A stretch of DNA of 43,612 bases from Bacilli bacterium (GCA_024408085.1 JAKSVH010000002.1:1-43612); one strand, 5' to 3'; positions 8,162 through 18,331 are shown, numbered from the stretch's first letter. Translations and numbers: made by a program. Notes: generated by a model not told the origin, from the letters alone.

Positions 8162-8818
8162 TTATTTTTGCTTTTTTTCTGCTGCCTTTTTTAGGCCTTT
8201 TTCATAGGTGTATTTGCACCCACAATATAGCTGTTGATAAAGGTCGTAATGAATGCGCATTTCACGAGCAATGTCGATGCCTTTATTCTTCTTGAAGTCA
8301 GAGTGAAAATATCGGGTTTTTACATAGGATTTTTGCAATTTTTCGCCAATTTCATTGAGTTTTTGAGAGTCTTTTTGACGCGAAATTGTCATCACTGTTG
8401 TGAAGTAATCAAAGCCATTTTCGTTAGCAAATTTAAAGGCCTCATTCATACGCTTTTCATAGCAAATAAAACAACGAGTCGTGCCCTCTGGTTGATCAGC
8501 ATACTTTTCAAGGTCTAAATTATATTCATCATTTTTGTAAGAAGTTTCGATAATTTTTACATCAAAACCATAGTCTCTTTTAAAGAACTCTAGGAATTTT
8601 TTGAGCTCATTTAGGCGTCTGTAGTACTCTTCTGAAGGATAGATATTTGAGTTGTTGAAAAAGATTGTAACGTCAAAATGTGGACATAAAAATGTAAGCG
8701 GAAATGTCGAACAAGGACCACAACAAGCATGCAAAAGTAAGCTTGGTTTTTTACCTGTTTTTGGTAACTTTTCAAGCTCTTCAATGGAACGTTTGTAATA
8801 GTTTATCTTGTTAGTCAT
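8162..8818 (-). CDS. queH: Epoxyqueuosine reductase QueH
   Basis: QueH reduces epoxyqueuosine in tRNA to queuosine, replacing the cobalamin enzyme QueG in many anaerobes. The 218-residue protein has the family's cysteine groups: LLHACCGPCST near residue 30, CFICYEKRM in the middle and YCGCKYTYEKG near the end, which bind an Fe-S cluster and a second metal. FFNNSNIYPSEEYYRR and DFKKNKGID are also typical. I chose the ATG at 8816-8818 (MTNKINYYKRS), which overlaps the queA stop by 8 nt; an open frame 18 codons longer lacks family similarity. It is the last gene of the salvage block and ends at a terminator. Confidence 0.93.
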   Translation of the reverse strand: MTNKINYYKRSIEELEKLPKTGKKPSLLLHACCGPCSTFPLTFLCPHFDVTIFFNNSNIYPSEEYYRRLNELKKFLEFFKRDYGFDVKIIETSYKNDEYNLDLEKYADQPEGTTRCFICYEKRMNEAFKFANENGFDYFTTVMTISRQKDSQKLNEIGEKLQKSYVKTRYFHSDFKKNKGIDIAREMRIHYDLYQQLYCGCKYTYEKGLKKAAEKKQK

Positions 8819-9838
8819 GAATAAACATTGCATCTCCAAAGGAGAAGAATCTATATCTTTCTTCAACTGCATGTTTATAGCAGTCTAAAGTGAATTCTCT
8901 GCCCATAAGAGCTGAGACAAGCATAATTAATGTGGATTTAGGTAAATGGAAGTTTGTGATGAGTGCATCAATGGCTTTGTATTTGTAGCCAGGCATAATA
9001 AAGATAGAAGTATCGTCTTTATCTGCTCTAAACTCACCAAATTTTTGCATATTTGCTTCCAAAGTTCTGGTGGAAGTTGTTCCTAAAGCAATGATGCGTC
9101 TTCCTTCCTTCTTGGCAAGGTTCAAACGGTCTGCAACTTCTTGAGAAATTTCGTAATGTTCAGTGTGCATTTTGTGAGCTTCAACAGTCTTCTCTTTTAC
9201 TGGTTTAAAAGTGCCTAATCCGATGTTTAAAGTAACGTCTAAAAATTCAACACCTTTCTCTTCACATTTTTTGATTAATTCTTCAGTAAAATGGAAGCCT
9301 GCAGTCGGTGCTGCTGCACTGCCATAAACTTTAGCAAAAACTGTTTGATATTGTGAGTTATCTTCACACTTTTTCTTGATATATGGAGGAAGCGGCATAG
9401 CGCCGATTTCATTCAAAATCTCGAGGAAAATGCCATTATATTTGAAATTCATGACTCTAATTCCTTCGTCACGAACCTCTAAACATTCAGCTTTTAATTT
9501 ACCATTATTGAAGTCAATTACTGAGCCAACTTTTATTGGTTTTGCATTACCTGCTAAACATTCCCAAGTGTCACCTTCAAGTTGCTTCAAAAGTAGTATT
9601 TCTACATGGGCTCCAGTGCCCTCTTTTGTACCGAAAATTCTAGCTGGCAAAACCTTGGTATTATTACGAACAATTACGTCACCTGGTTTGAGGTAATTAA
9701 TGATGTCTCTAAAGATCTTGTCTTCGTATGTTTTTTCAGATTTATTTATGCACAAAAGTCTGCACTCATCTCTGACTTTTGCAGGGGTTTGTGCAATTAG
9801 TTTTTCTGGTAAATCGTAATTAAATAATTCTATGTCCA

Positions 9839-9839
<1 letters not shown>
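8811..9839 (-). CDS. queA: S-adenosylmethionine:tRNA ribosyltransferase-isomerase
   Basis: QueA transfers and rearranges the ribosyl part of AdoMet onto preQ1 in tRNA, giving epoxyqueuosine. The 342-residue sequence has the start FNYDLPEKLIAQTPAKVRDECRLL in pieces, FRDIINYLKPGDVIVRNNTKVLPARI in pieces, the family motifs AAPTAGFHFTEELI and LNIGLGTFKPV, IIALGTTSTRTLE, and the C-terminal NFHLPKSTLIMLVSALMGRE. Length matches the family (about 340). Its start codon shares a base with the tgt stop, and it overlaps queH by 8 nt, so the three are translated together. Confidence 0.97.
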
Positions 9840-11412
<1,573 letters not shown>

Positions 11413-11422
11413 AATTTTCCTC

Positions 11423-11926
11423 CTAGAACTTGAAATCTAAGTTCTTGTTTGCACCTATTACATCCATGAAAGGTTTGTTCCTTCTCAAGAGTAGGAACAA
11501 CATATATCCTAACACAGTTACGCTAATAAATTCACCTAAAGCTACAAAACCAACGCCTAACCAAAGGTTAATTTCTAGAATAAAATGCAATTCTGCACCG
11601 ATTGCGAACGCATTTATTACTACTGGTATCAAAGATGCAACAAGTAAATGTTTGCAGAACGAAACTCCAATACAGCTTATTAATGTAGCAAGCGTTCCTA
11701 TTAAAATATCCCACGGACCAAGAGTTGATAAACAGTTAGCGCATAAGCATCCCAAAGTGAGTCCAATTGTGAAATCTCTTCTAAAGAAACAAAGCAAAAT
11801 TAATGCTTCTGCAATTCTAAATTGGACTTGTCCAAATGCGATTGGAGTGGATGCAAAAGTCAATAAAAAATATATCGCTGCCACAACCGCGTTTCTTGTA
11901 ATTGTTTTAACGATATCTTTTTTCAT
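11423..11926 (-). CDS. queT: QueT family 7-deazaguanine precursor transporter
   Basis: QueT proteins are small integral membrane proteins, probably the S component of an ECF-type transporter for preQ1/preQ0. This 167-residue protein has five to six hydrophobic segments and the family motif TRNAVVAAIYFLLT followed by GQVQFRIAEALILLCFF, where the FRxxEAL segment is the most conserved. No ECF energising module is in the window; it would be shared and encoded elsewhere. The start ATG lies only 2 nt after the AAGG that forms part of the preQ1 pseudoknot, an unusually short spacing. It is the first gene under the riboswitch. Confidence 0.88.
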   Translation of the reverse strand: MKKDIVKTITRNAVVAAIYFLLTFASTPIAFGQVQFRIAEALILLCFFRRDFTIGLTLGCLCANCLSTLGPWDILIGTLATLISCIGVSFCKHLLVASLIPVVINAFAIGAELHFILEINLWLGVGFVALGEFISVTVLGYMLFLLLRRNKPFMDVIGANKNLDFKF

Positions 11927-11928
11927 AT

Positions 11929-11964
11929 CCTTGTTTTTCTAAGTGGTTTATCAAGGGAACACTT
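11929..11964 (-). promoter_or_regulatory. preQ1-I type riboswitch controlling queT
   Basis: On the minus strand the 43-nt gap between prs and queT folds as an H-type pseudoknot. P1 is AAGUG (complement of 11960-11964) paired with CACUU (complement of 11941-11945). The loop then has UUC and CCUUG (complement of 11952-11956), which pairs perfectly with CAAGG (complement of 11929-11933). The 3' linker is A-rich (AGAAAAA). The layout and the UUC after P1, and the C just before the 3' strand of P1 that would recognise preQ1, all match the preQ1-I class. CAAGG carries the Shine-Dalgarno of queT, so ligand binding should block translation. Confidence 0.85.
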
Positions 11965-11970
11965 TAAATA

Positions 11971-12858
11971 TTAAAGGTTCTGAGCAATAAGCTCAGCTAC
12001 TGATAAAACTTTAGCTCCTTTATATTCTTTTTCAACTGTGTCAGTTGTAACGAATTCTTTTACTCTAGAATCAATGCTGTTCTTTGAAATAATTGCATGA
12101 GTAACTGCAACATAAATTTCTTTTGCACCTTTTTGGAAGAGTGCTTCAACAGCATTATTGATTGTTCCACAAGTATCACAAATGTCATCAACAATGAGAC
12201 AAACTTTGCCTTCAACGTCTCCAACAACATTAACAACCTCTGATTGGTTTGGTGCTGGACGTCTTTTATCAATAACTGCAAGGCCTGCTCCATTGAGTTC
12301 AGACGAGACATCCCTACCTCTATTTGCAGAGCCGTGGTCTGGTGAAACAACAACAACGTTTTTATGAGCAATTTTTAGCTCGTCAAAACGTTTTGCAAAG
12401 TATCTTCCAAACAAGACTGAAGTCTCAAGATTTTCAACTGGAATGGAGAAGAAACCTTGGATCTGTTGAGTATGCAAATCTACGGAAATTACACGGGAAA
12501 TCCCGCTGTTTTCTAGCATTTTTGCCACTAATTTAGCAGTAATTGGTTCTCCTGGTCTTGCGACTCTGTCTTGTCTAGAATAACCATAATAAGGGGTAAT
12601 CAAAACAATTTCTTTTGCCCCTGCATTTTTAAGTGCATCAACAAATATCAAAATCTCGAAAATTGTGTCGCTTGAAGGTGCAATTGTAGACTGCACAATA
12701 AAGCATTCTTTTCCCTTAACTTTGCTTAAACATCTTGCCATAATTTCGCCATCAGAAAACTTCACAACTTCACTCTTTCCGAGTTCAATTTTTGAAGCTG
12801 AGGCAATTTCTTGAGCAAGTTTGCAACTTGATGTTAATGAGAAAATTACTTTTTCCAT
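11971..12858 (-). CDS. prs: Ribose-phosphate pyrophosphokinase
   Basis: Prs makes PRPP from ribose 5-phosphate and ATP for purine, pyrimidine, His and Trp synthesis. It shows KFSDGEIMAR, the ATP-binding region TPYYGYSRQDR, VDLHTQQIQGFF and VVSPDHGSANRGR, and the PRPP loop VDDICDTCGT (family: VDDxxDTxGT). At 295 residues it is about 20 shorter than the common class I enzyme, mostly at the ends. Its start overlaps the end of the MazG-like gene by 13 nt, so it is translationally coupled. It ends 6 nt before the preQ1 pseudoknot. Confidence 0.95.
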   Translation of the reverse strand: MEKVIFSLTSSCKLAQEIASASKIELGKSEVVKFSDGEIMARCLSKVKGKECFIVQSTIAPSSDTIFEILIFVDALKNAGAKEIVLITPYYGYSRQDRVARPGEPITAKLVAKMLENSGISRVISVDLHTQQIQGFFSIPVENLETSVLFGRYFAKRFDELKIAHKNVVVVSPDHGSANRGRDVSSELNGAGLAVIDKRRPAPNQSEVVNVVGDVEGKVCLIVDDICDTCGTINNAVEALFQKGAKEIYVAVTHAIISKNSIDSRVKEFVTTDTVEKEYKGAKVLSVAELIAQNL

Positions 12859-13184
12859 GATGTTTTGTACTCGTTATATTTCTTTGATGATCCTTTTACC
12901 ATTTCTGCAGGATATTTTCTTTCGTTTTGATCCATCTTTTCATTGATAATTTCATCAATGTCAAGATTGTAGCGGTCTGCCATAAGCGTTGCGTACATAA
13001 AAACGTCAGCTAATTCCTCTTTGACTTTATCGATTGATTTTTCTTTATCTGACCATTGGAAAACTTCAAGGAGTTCCCCTGCTTCAATCATGATAGATTT
13101 TGCAAGATTTTCTCCAGTGTGAAATTGAGACCAATCGCGGTCGTCTCTAAATTTCATCAATCTGTCGTAAGTGGCTTTTTTCAT
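12846..13184 (-). CDS. MazG-like nucleotide pyrophosphohydrolase (copy 1)
   Basis: This 112-residue all-alpha protein is a short MazG/RS21-C6 (dCTPase)-type NTP pyrophosphohydrolase. It has the metal-binding helix pair: IMIEAGELLEVFQW (EAxELLE) and VKEELADVFMY (EExxD). The family start is FRDDRDWSQFHTGENLAKS. The ATG at 13184 was chosen over the TTG just before it. Its end overlaps prs by 13 nt. The nucleotide it hydrolyses is unknown; house-cleaning of modified or excess dNTPs is usual. A second copy lies at 36599-36913. Confidence 0.85.
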   Translation of the reverse strand: MKKATYDRLMKFRDDRDWSQFHTGENLAKSIMIEAGELLEVFQWSDKEKSIDKVKEELADVFMYATLMADRYNLDIDEIINEKMDQNERKYPAEMVKGSSKKYNEYKTSWKK

Positions 13185-13206
13185 CAAAATTACCGGGAAA
13201 ACCCTA

Positions 13207-13956
13207 TTATTTCTTGGCTTTTCCTTGATTTGCGACTGCTTCCATTTCAGCTTTTAAAGCAGCCTCGTCCATTAAATAGTAATGTTTAACAGCTTTCATG
13301 TTGTCATCAAATTCGAAGACTAGTGGAACACCGGTTGGTATGTTAACGCCAACAATTTCTTCTTTTGGACAATTTGTGAAATATTTGTATAAAGCACGGA
13401 TTGAGTTACCATGAGCAACGATTAAACAGCGTTTGCCTTTTTCCATTTCTGGTTTGATAACATCTTCGTAGAATGGAACTGCACGAGCAACTGTAAGTTC
13501 TAGTGATTCAGTGAATGGAAGATCTGATTTTGGAACATCTCTAAATTGAGCTTGGTTGCCTGGATATCTTTCATCTTTTGCATCAAGTGCTGGAGGTGGG
13601 CAGTCATAGCTTCTTCTCCAAACCTTAACTTGTTCTTCACCGTACTTTTCAGCTGTTTCAGACTTATTTAAGCCTTGAAGTGCGCCATAGTGACGTTCAT
13701 TAAGTCTCCAAGTTTTAACGACTGGAAGCCATTCTCTATCAAGTTCAAATAAGACGTTATTCATTGTATGAATAGCTCTCTTGAGTAAAGAAGTATAAAC
13801 GATATCGAAATCGTAGCCTTCTTCTTTGAGTGTTTTTCCAGCTCTATGAGCTTCCATAACACCTTTTTCGGATAATTCGACATCTGTCCAGCCCGTAAAT
13901 AAGTTTAACTTATTCCATTCTGATTCGCCGTGTCTAATTAAAACTAATTTTGTCAT
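13207..13956 (-). CDS. gpmA: 2,3-bisphosphoglycerate-dependent phosphoglycerate mutase
   Basis: This glycolytic enzyme interconverts 3- and 2-phosphoglycerate through a phosphohistidine. The catalytic motif [10 protein letters not shown] is at residues 5-14, with [26 protein letters not shown] and the second catalytic His in [11 protein letters not shown]. Length 249 is normal. A GGAG lies before the ATG and pepC ends 15 nt upstream. The C-terminus ends in a Lys-rich stretch (NQGKAKK) that is ordinary. Two different dPGM-type and cofactor-independent enzymes are known in this phylum; only the former is here. Confidence 0.97.
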   Translation of the reverse strand: MTKLVLIRHGESEWNKLNLFTGWTDVELSEKGVMEAHRAGKTLKEEGYDFDIVYTSLLKRAIHTMNNVLFELDREWLPVVKTWRLNERHYGALQGLNKSETAEKYGEEQVKVWRRSYDCPPPALDAKDERYPGNQAQFRDVPKSDLPFTESLELTVARAVPFYEDVIKPEMEKGKRCLIVAHGNSIRALYKYFTNCPKEEIVGVNIPTGVPLVFEFDDNMKAVKHYYLMDEAALKAEMEAVANQGKAKK

Positions 13957-13971
13957 TGTTTTTCTCCTTAA

Positions 13972-15303
13972 TTAGTCTGCTAATGATCCCATCGGATCCC
14001 ATGGTTGTAAAACAACTGGTTCTGTTTCATATGCAGCAAGTTCTTCTTTGGTTAAATACTTTTTGTTAACAACTGCTTGATATGTGTATTGATCAAACCA
14101 GCTTGCTGACATAATAAAGTATCCTTTATAACCTCTGTCATCGCCCCAGGAGTTTTCAATTTTCCATTTTGATGGAACGCCATCTGCATCAAATCCAACG
14201 CCTGTGATACACATAGCGTGATTCATTGCGCTTGCGCGGAAATCAAGGGATTCACCCTTTTCCATCTTAATATCTAAATCCAATAAGGATTTAAAATCAA
14301 ATTCTTGATCGTTCCAAACACCACGCATTCTATCGCCATAGCTTGCGACATCACTACCAAACCAAACGATTTGATTGTCTTTAAGTTGGCATAAAATGAG
14401 TTCTTTAAGTCTTTCCATTGGTAGATTTAAGTGTTTGACGATTTTGCCATCAGCAACATTGCCTAAATACTTGACTGTGTAGCTCTTCATAAATGGTTTT
14501 GATTTAGTTGGAGCATTAATACAGCTAACGTATTCATCAATTTCTTTACCAATGTATTTTTCAAAGAATGATTTTGGAGTAAATCCACGAACGACGTGGT
14601 ATTCATTTTTATCATCTGTGTATTTGAGATCGAAATTCTTTGGTGGAATTCCATAACAGGAAATAAGTGCTTTGTAGAAACGTTTCATATATGAATCTTT
14701 AAGTGCTTCTACTGCATCCATTCCATCTCTTCTTAACACAACACGTGATTCGCTAGCAAATCTACGGATTTCAGCATTGAGCAAAGAATTTAAAATTCTT
14801 GTGTTGTTTGATGTAAATGTCTCAACAAAGGCATTCTTTGGGCAAATGCCATACTTTTTAACAACGTTAACAAGCATGTCCCATTGTCCGCCATCACCAA
14901 TGCCGGATTGGACTAAGAATTGAACTGTACGATCATCATAGTCTTTGTCAATTGTCTCAATTAATGCATTGAGGGCGTAATTAAGTTTTTCAAGTTTATC
15001 GTAAAAAGCGATATAGCTTTGTGAAAGTTTGAAGGTTCCTGCGCCAATCTTCTTACCGATTAACTCACGCATTACGTTACATGCGGCGAAGATCCAACAT
15101 CTACCAGAAGCTTTTTGGTTTGAAACAGCCATAGTTTTGATATTAATATCAAAATTAAAGTCCATTTCTTTAACTGAATCTTTTGATGCTGCTGCAACTG
15201 CGATGTCGCTAGCTGCAATAGCATGTCTTGCTACTGTGGCAGATTTATCAGCGAAATATTCTTCTTCAATCTTATTTAATTGTTCGATTGTAATTTCTTT
15301 CAT
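13972..15303 (-). CDS. pepC: C1B-family aminopeptidase C (bleomycin-hydrolase type)
   Basis: This 443-residue cytosolic cysteine peptidase trims N-terminal residues from peptides. The catalytic Cys is in QKASGRCWIFAACNV, the His in AMNHAMCITGVG and the Asn in WKIENSWGDDRGYKGYF, in the order of papain-type enzymes. The start was moved from the first open-frame Met to MKEITIEQLN, because AAGGAG lies 9 nt upstream and the earlier codons do not match the family. It is head to head with add across a 70-nt gap. The C-terminus reaches the active site in this family as a substrate gatekeeper; here it ends SLAD, and I cannot judge the effect. Confidence 0.93.
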   Translation of the reverse strand: MKEITIEQLNKIEEEYFADKSATVARHAIAASDIAVAAASKDSVKEMDFNFDINIKTMAVSNQKASGRCWIFAACNVMRELIGKKIGAGTFKLSQSYIAFYDKLEKLNYALNALIETIDKDYDDRTVQFLVQSGIGDGGQWDMLVNVVKKYGICPKNAFVETFTSNNTRILNSLLNAEIRRFASESRVVLRRDGMDAVEALKDSYMKRFYKALISCYGIPPKNFDLKYTDDKNEYHVVRGFTPKSFFEKYIGKEIDEYVSCINAPTKSKPFMKSYTVKYLGNVADGKIVKHLNLPMERLKELILCQLKDNQIVWFGSDVASYGDRMRGVWNDQEFDFKSLLDLDIKMEKGESLDFRASAMNHAMCITGVGFDADGVPSKWKIENSWGDDRGYKGYFIMSASWFDQYTYQAVVNKKYLTKEELAAYETEPVVLQPWDPMGSLAD

Positions 15304-15363
15304 ATTAATCTCCTTAGCGCATAATATTTTAATATTAAGATTATTGTTTTTCCACAAAAATAG

Positions 15364-15369
15364 TATAAT
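15364..15369 (+). promoter_or_regulatory. -10 box placed for a leaderless add mRNA
   Basis: A perfect TATAAT lies exactly 6 nt before the add ATG, which would put the start of transcription at or next to the ATG. No Shine-Dalgarno is present. The -35 is poor (TTATTG at 15341-15346, spacer 17). Confidence 0.6.
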
Positions 15370-15375
15370 TTAAGC

Positions 15376-16365
15376 ATGAACTACAAAAAATACGCTTTAG
15401 TCGACTTACATTTACACCTTGATGGCTCTTTATCAGCCGAAGCAATCCTAAAGGTTGCAAAGGAAGAAAATATTAAGCTTCCAGCCTACACAGTTGAGGA
15501 ACTAAATCCTTACTTAATTGTTCCAGAAGATTGTCCTTCTTTAGAAGAATACTTGAAACGTTTTGATTTGCCGAATCTTGCACTTCAAACAAAATTTGGC
15601 ATTAAAACTTGCACTCTTGATTTATTAAAGAGATTAAGTGAGCAAGGTTTGAAGTATGTTGAAGTCAGAATGGCCCCACAACTTTCTTGTGACAAAGGTT
15701 TAACCCAAGAAGAAGTTGTAGAAACTTTAATTGAGGCTCTAACTGAGGGCGAAAAATACGGAATTTATACCAATTTAATCCTCTGTATGATGAGAGGCGA
15801 AAACACTCACGAAAAGAACCTAAAAACTGTAGAGGTTGCAAGAAAATTTTTAGGATCAAAAGTTGTTGCTCTTGACCTCGCTGGAGCAGAGGCGCTTTTT
15901 CCAAATACAATGTTTGATAATGAATTAAAATTAGCAAACAAATATGGCATTCCATTGACAATACATTGCGGTGAAGCAGACGGCGGAAATTCGGTCCTCA
16001 CAGCACTAAATTACAATCCGGTTAGAATTGGTCACGGCATTCATTGCAACGAGAGTGAAGAAGCCATGAATATACTAGAAAAACGCGGGATTTGCCTGGA
16101 AATTTGTCCGAAATCTAACTTAGACACCAAATCAGTTTTATCATTAAAAGACATACCAATTCGTGAATTTATGAGGCGTGGAATTAAGGTCTCAATTAAC
16201 ACAGATGATGACACCTGTTCTAACACAACATTAGAAAAAGAATATAAGTCATTGGCTGACATTGGATTTAATGAAAAGGAGCTCCAAGAATTTTCTAGAA
16301 ATTCGATTGAAGCGTCCTTTGCAAGTCAGAAAATTAAAAACGAAATTTTAGGTTTGATTAAATAA
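15376..16365 (+). CDS. add: Adenosine deaminase
   Basis: The enzyme deaminates adenosine (and deoxyadenosine) to inosine in purine salvage. Zinc-binding and catalytic motifs are present: LVDLHLHLDGSL (HxH), HCGEADGG (His and catalytic Glu), GIRIGHGIHC in the form VRIGHGIHC, and INTDDDTCS (the Asp pair). Length 329 is normal. There is no Shine-Dalgarno; a TATAAT lies 6 nt upstream, so the mRNA is probably leaderless. Its last 8 nt overlap the end of the convergent hydrolase gene on the other strand. No other purine genes are adjacent. Confidence 0.95.
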   Translation: MNYKKYALVDLHLHLDGSLSAEAILKVAKEENIKLPAYTVEELNPYLIVPEDCPSLEEYLKRFDLPNLALQTKFGIKTCTLDLLKRLSEQGLKYVEVRMAPQLSCDKGLTQEEVVETLIEALTEGEKYGIYTNLILCMMRGENTHEKNLKTVEVARKFLGSKVVALDLAGAEALFPNTMFDNELKLANKYGIPLTIHCGEADGGNSVLTALNYNPVRIGHGIHCNESEEAMNILEKRGICLEICPKSNLDTKSVLSLKDIPIREFMRRGIKVSINTDDDTCSNTTLEKEYKSLADIGFNEKELQEFSRNSIEASFASQKIKNEILGLIK

Positions 16366-17227
16366 AGGATTTTAAAGCTCTAATTACCTCATCAGTCTCC
16401 TCACAATAACCAATGTGATGAGACTTTTTTAATAGAACCCACTCTGATCCTTTAATTTCTTTATTCATAAGCTCGTTCATACGTGGTGTTGACTCATCTA
16501 GAGCGCCGGAAATGATGAGAGTTGGTACATCGACGTTGTGAAGTTTGTCTTCAACAGACCAATTTTTCAAAGTTCCAGTCCCAAAAAGCTCTGAATCGCC
16601 CCACATCAGCTCATAAATTTCTTTATTTGTCTTTGGAAAACGTTTTGTCTTGAAATTAAACAATTCTTTTGAACGTTTTCCGACATGTTCTTTATAAAAT
16701 CTTCTTATTCCAGAAACGTATGAATTTTTGTCATATTTTTTGCCTTCAAATTGAGCCAAAATTGCTGCTTTTTCTTCAGTAGGAAAATCATCCAACATTT
16801 TGATGTGCTCATCGTTCCAAATTTTGGTGCTTGGAAGAGTGGAAAATAAGACCAATTTTTCTAGTCCTGAATGAGGAAAATTACATACCCATTCAAGAGC
16901 TAACATGCCGCCCCAAGAATGTCCAAAAATAGAGAACTTTTTGAGTTCGAAATATTTAATTAAATTTTCAAATTCCTCGAGAAATAACGGGAAATTCCAC
17001 GTGATTTCGTGGGTTTTTGGGACTTTTGAGTAACCGCATCCGAGTTGATCATAAAAGATTAAAGGGATACCAAATTCTGCTAACTTTTCGAGTGGTTCAT
17101 AACGCTCCACACAACCACCAGGACCACCATGCAAAATGATAAGCGGAACGCCCTTAGAAAGGTCGCCAAAAGAATAAGCTCTTGTGTAGTAATTTCTGAA
17201 TGGAATTTTATGAACTTTTTTGGTCAT
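16358..17227 (-). CDS. pip: Alpha/beta hydrolase, proline iminopeptidase-like
   Basis: This 289-residue protein has the alpha/beta-hydrolase fold of proline iminopeptidases: the oxyanion-hole motif LIILHGGPGG, the segment FYDQLGCGYS, the nucleophile elbow IFGHSWGGMLALEW (Ser), the acidic residue in ISGALDESTP and a His in SHHIGYCEE. Members cleave N-terminal Pro from peptides, but close relatives hydrolyse amides and esters, so substrate specificity is uncertain. It follows the flavin-reductase-like gene by 3 nt and is probably co-transcribed with it. Its stop overlaps the add end by 8 nt. Confidence 0.82.
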   Translation of the reverse strand: MTKKVHKIPFRNYYTRAYSFGDLSKGVPLIILHGGPGGCVERYEPLEKLAEFGIPLIFYDQLGCGYSKVPKTHEITWNFPLFLEEFENLIKYFELKKFSIFGHSWGGMLALEWVCNFPHSGLEKLVLFSTLPSTKIWNDEHIKMLDDFPTEEKAAILAQFEGKKYDKNSYVSGIRRFYKEHVGKRSKELFNFKTKRFPKTNKEIYELMWGDSELFGTGTLKNWSVEDKLHNVDVPTLIISGALDESTPRMNELMNKEIKGSEWVLLKKSHHIGYCEETDEVIRALKSFI

Positions 17228-17230
17228 TTT

Positions 17231-18151
17231 TTATTTCTTGTTTTTCTTGATTTCTGCAATCTTTAAAGCTGCTTCTTTATCGATTACTTCAATGCCGTTT
17301 TCTTCAGCAATTTGTGCAATTTGAAGAAGCGCTGCTTTCATGAATGGTCTTGGAATCTTAACGTAGAGTTCACAAGCCTCTTTTGTAAACTTCACTTTTG
17401 TATCAAGTCTTTCAGCACAATACATAACACTTTCAACGCTACCTGCATTAGATGTAGCAATAGCTTCTGATTTTGGTTTTCTTGCACCAAATCTCATGTA
17501 CCAGAAATTCTTTGAATCATGGTAGCCATAATCAACTGGAACTTTAGGGAATGAATTTTTCTTTAATCCATTCTTTAAATTATCAGCATATTTTTCTTCC
17601 ATAAGGACTTTGTCCATTTTTAAAATAAAATGGCATCCAAATTTTGAAGTAATTCCGTTGAAGTTATTGTAAGGTCCTTCAACACCTTCTAATTCGCCGA
17701 TGTGTTTCTTGCATTTATATGCATCTTCTAAGGAATCATCCCAAGTACATTCAATAACTTGGTATGCATCTTTTAAAATGAGTGGTCTTTCGCCTTCCGC
17801 TTCGCCCTTAACAAGTTCGAAATTACAATCTTTCATCTTCTCTTGTGGTGTTTTACCAGGGAAGCCTAAACGAACGACTTCTTTGAAATATTTTGTATCG
17901 TCCTTAATAAAATTAAGAGCGCATTTTCCTGTTCTTAAAATGTTTTGTGCAGTGTTTGACGAATTACGACATTCAAGAATCATTGCGTAGTAATCTTTTC
18001 CTGCGATGTAATATGGGAAAACTAAAGAATAGCTTCCAATAGTTGTTGAGCCATCTTCTGCTAATGTTGAAATAGCAACAGTTGGCATTGGGAAAAATAA
18101 ATTGTTTTGGTAGAAATTATCTACAATTTTTAAACTTCTAAAATTAGGCAT
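17231..18151 (-). CDS. Flavin reductase-like split-barrel protein with a C-terminal helical domain
   Basis: Residues 1 to about 200 look like an FMN-binding split barrel: FYQNNLFFPMPTVAISTLAED, then GSTTIGSYSLVFP, and CRNSSNTAQNILRTGKCALN and NGITSKFGCHFI in pieces. Residues from about 235 to the end form a separate domain with FTKEACELYVKIPRPFMK and a helical stretch AQIAEENGIEVIDKE that recalls the small helical PCP_red-type domain; this part is a low-confidence guess. Such fusions are annotated as flavin reductases of unknown substrate. It is 306 residues, transcribed from its own promoter with a GGAGG before the ATG, and followed by the iminopeptidase-like gene. Confidence 0.7.
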   Translation of the reverse strand: MPNFRSLKIVDNFYQNNLFFPMPTVAISTLAEDGSTTIGSYSLVFPYYIAGKDYYAMILECRNSSNTAQNILRTGKCALNFIKDDTKYFKEVVRLGFPGKTPQEKMKDCNFELVKGEAEGERPLILKDAYQVIECTWDDSLEDAYKCKKHIGELEGVEGPYNNFNGITSKFGCHFILKMDKVLMEEKYADNLKNGLKKNSFPKVPVDYGYHDSKNFWYMRFGARKPKSEAIATSNAGSVESVMYCAERLDTKVKFTKEACELYVKIPRPFMKAALLQIAQIAEENGIEVIDKEAALKIAEIKKNKK

Positions 18152-18169
18152 AAGTTACCTCCAAACGTA

Positions 18170-18197
18170 ATTATAACAACTATATTTTATATCTCAA
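18170..18197 (-). promoter_or_regulatory. Promoter of the flavin-reductase-like gene
   Basis: Minus strand: TTGAGA (complement of 18192-18197), 16-nt spacer, TATAAT (complement of 18170-18175), then GGAGG and the ATG at 18151. Both hexamers are close to consensus. Confidence 0.75.
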
Positions 18198-18205
18198 CCC
18201 ACAAT

Positions 18206-18233
18206 ACAAAAAAGCGCCAAAGAGGGCGCCTTA
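18206..18233 (-). terminator. Terminator after the GGGtGRT remnant
   Basis: On the minus strand a hairpin with stem GCGCC/GGCGC (complement of 18225-18229 and 18214-18218), lengthened by G-U and A-T pairs, is followed by six T. It lies about 20 nt after the TAA of the decayed GGGtGRT copy and in front of the promoter of the next gene. Confidence 0.75.
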
Positions 18234-18250
18234 AATATCTAGAGATTCGA

Positions 18251-18331
18251 TTATTTTGCTAATGTTTGAGCAACTGAGACTGCGACTGTTGCGCCAACTA
18301 TTAGGTTATTACCCATTTCGATAAGCCCCAT
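18251..18331 (-). pseudogene. Decayed copy of the 3' end of the GGGtGRT gene
   Basis: Read on the minus strand this encodes MGLIEMGNN, LIVGATVAV and SVAQTLAK followed by TAA. It matches the last 28 residues of the intact GGGtGRT protein (MGLIGMGNNPMVGATVAVAV, SVAQAMAK) at 20859-20945, with about 13 base mismatches over 81 aligned bases and one 6-base deletion. Nothing upstream of the copy continues the gene; an A/T-rich stretch follows. It is therefore a 3' relic, not a small gene. The lipoprotein gene at 18401-20668 lies between the two copies. Confidence 0.85.

Noticed and set aside
18251-18331. A real short gene at 18251-18331
   Set aside because: It has no start site or ribosome site of its own; it aligns with the C-terminus of the intact GGGtGRT gene, with a 6-base deletion, so it is a relic.
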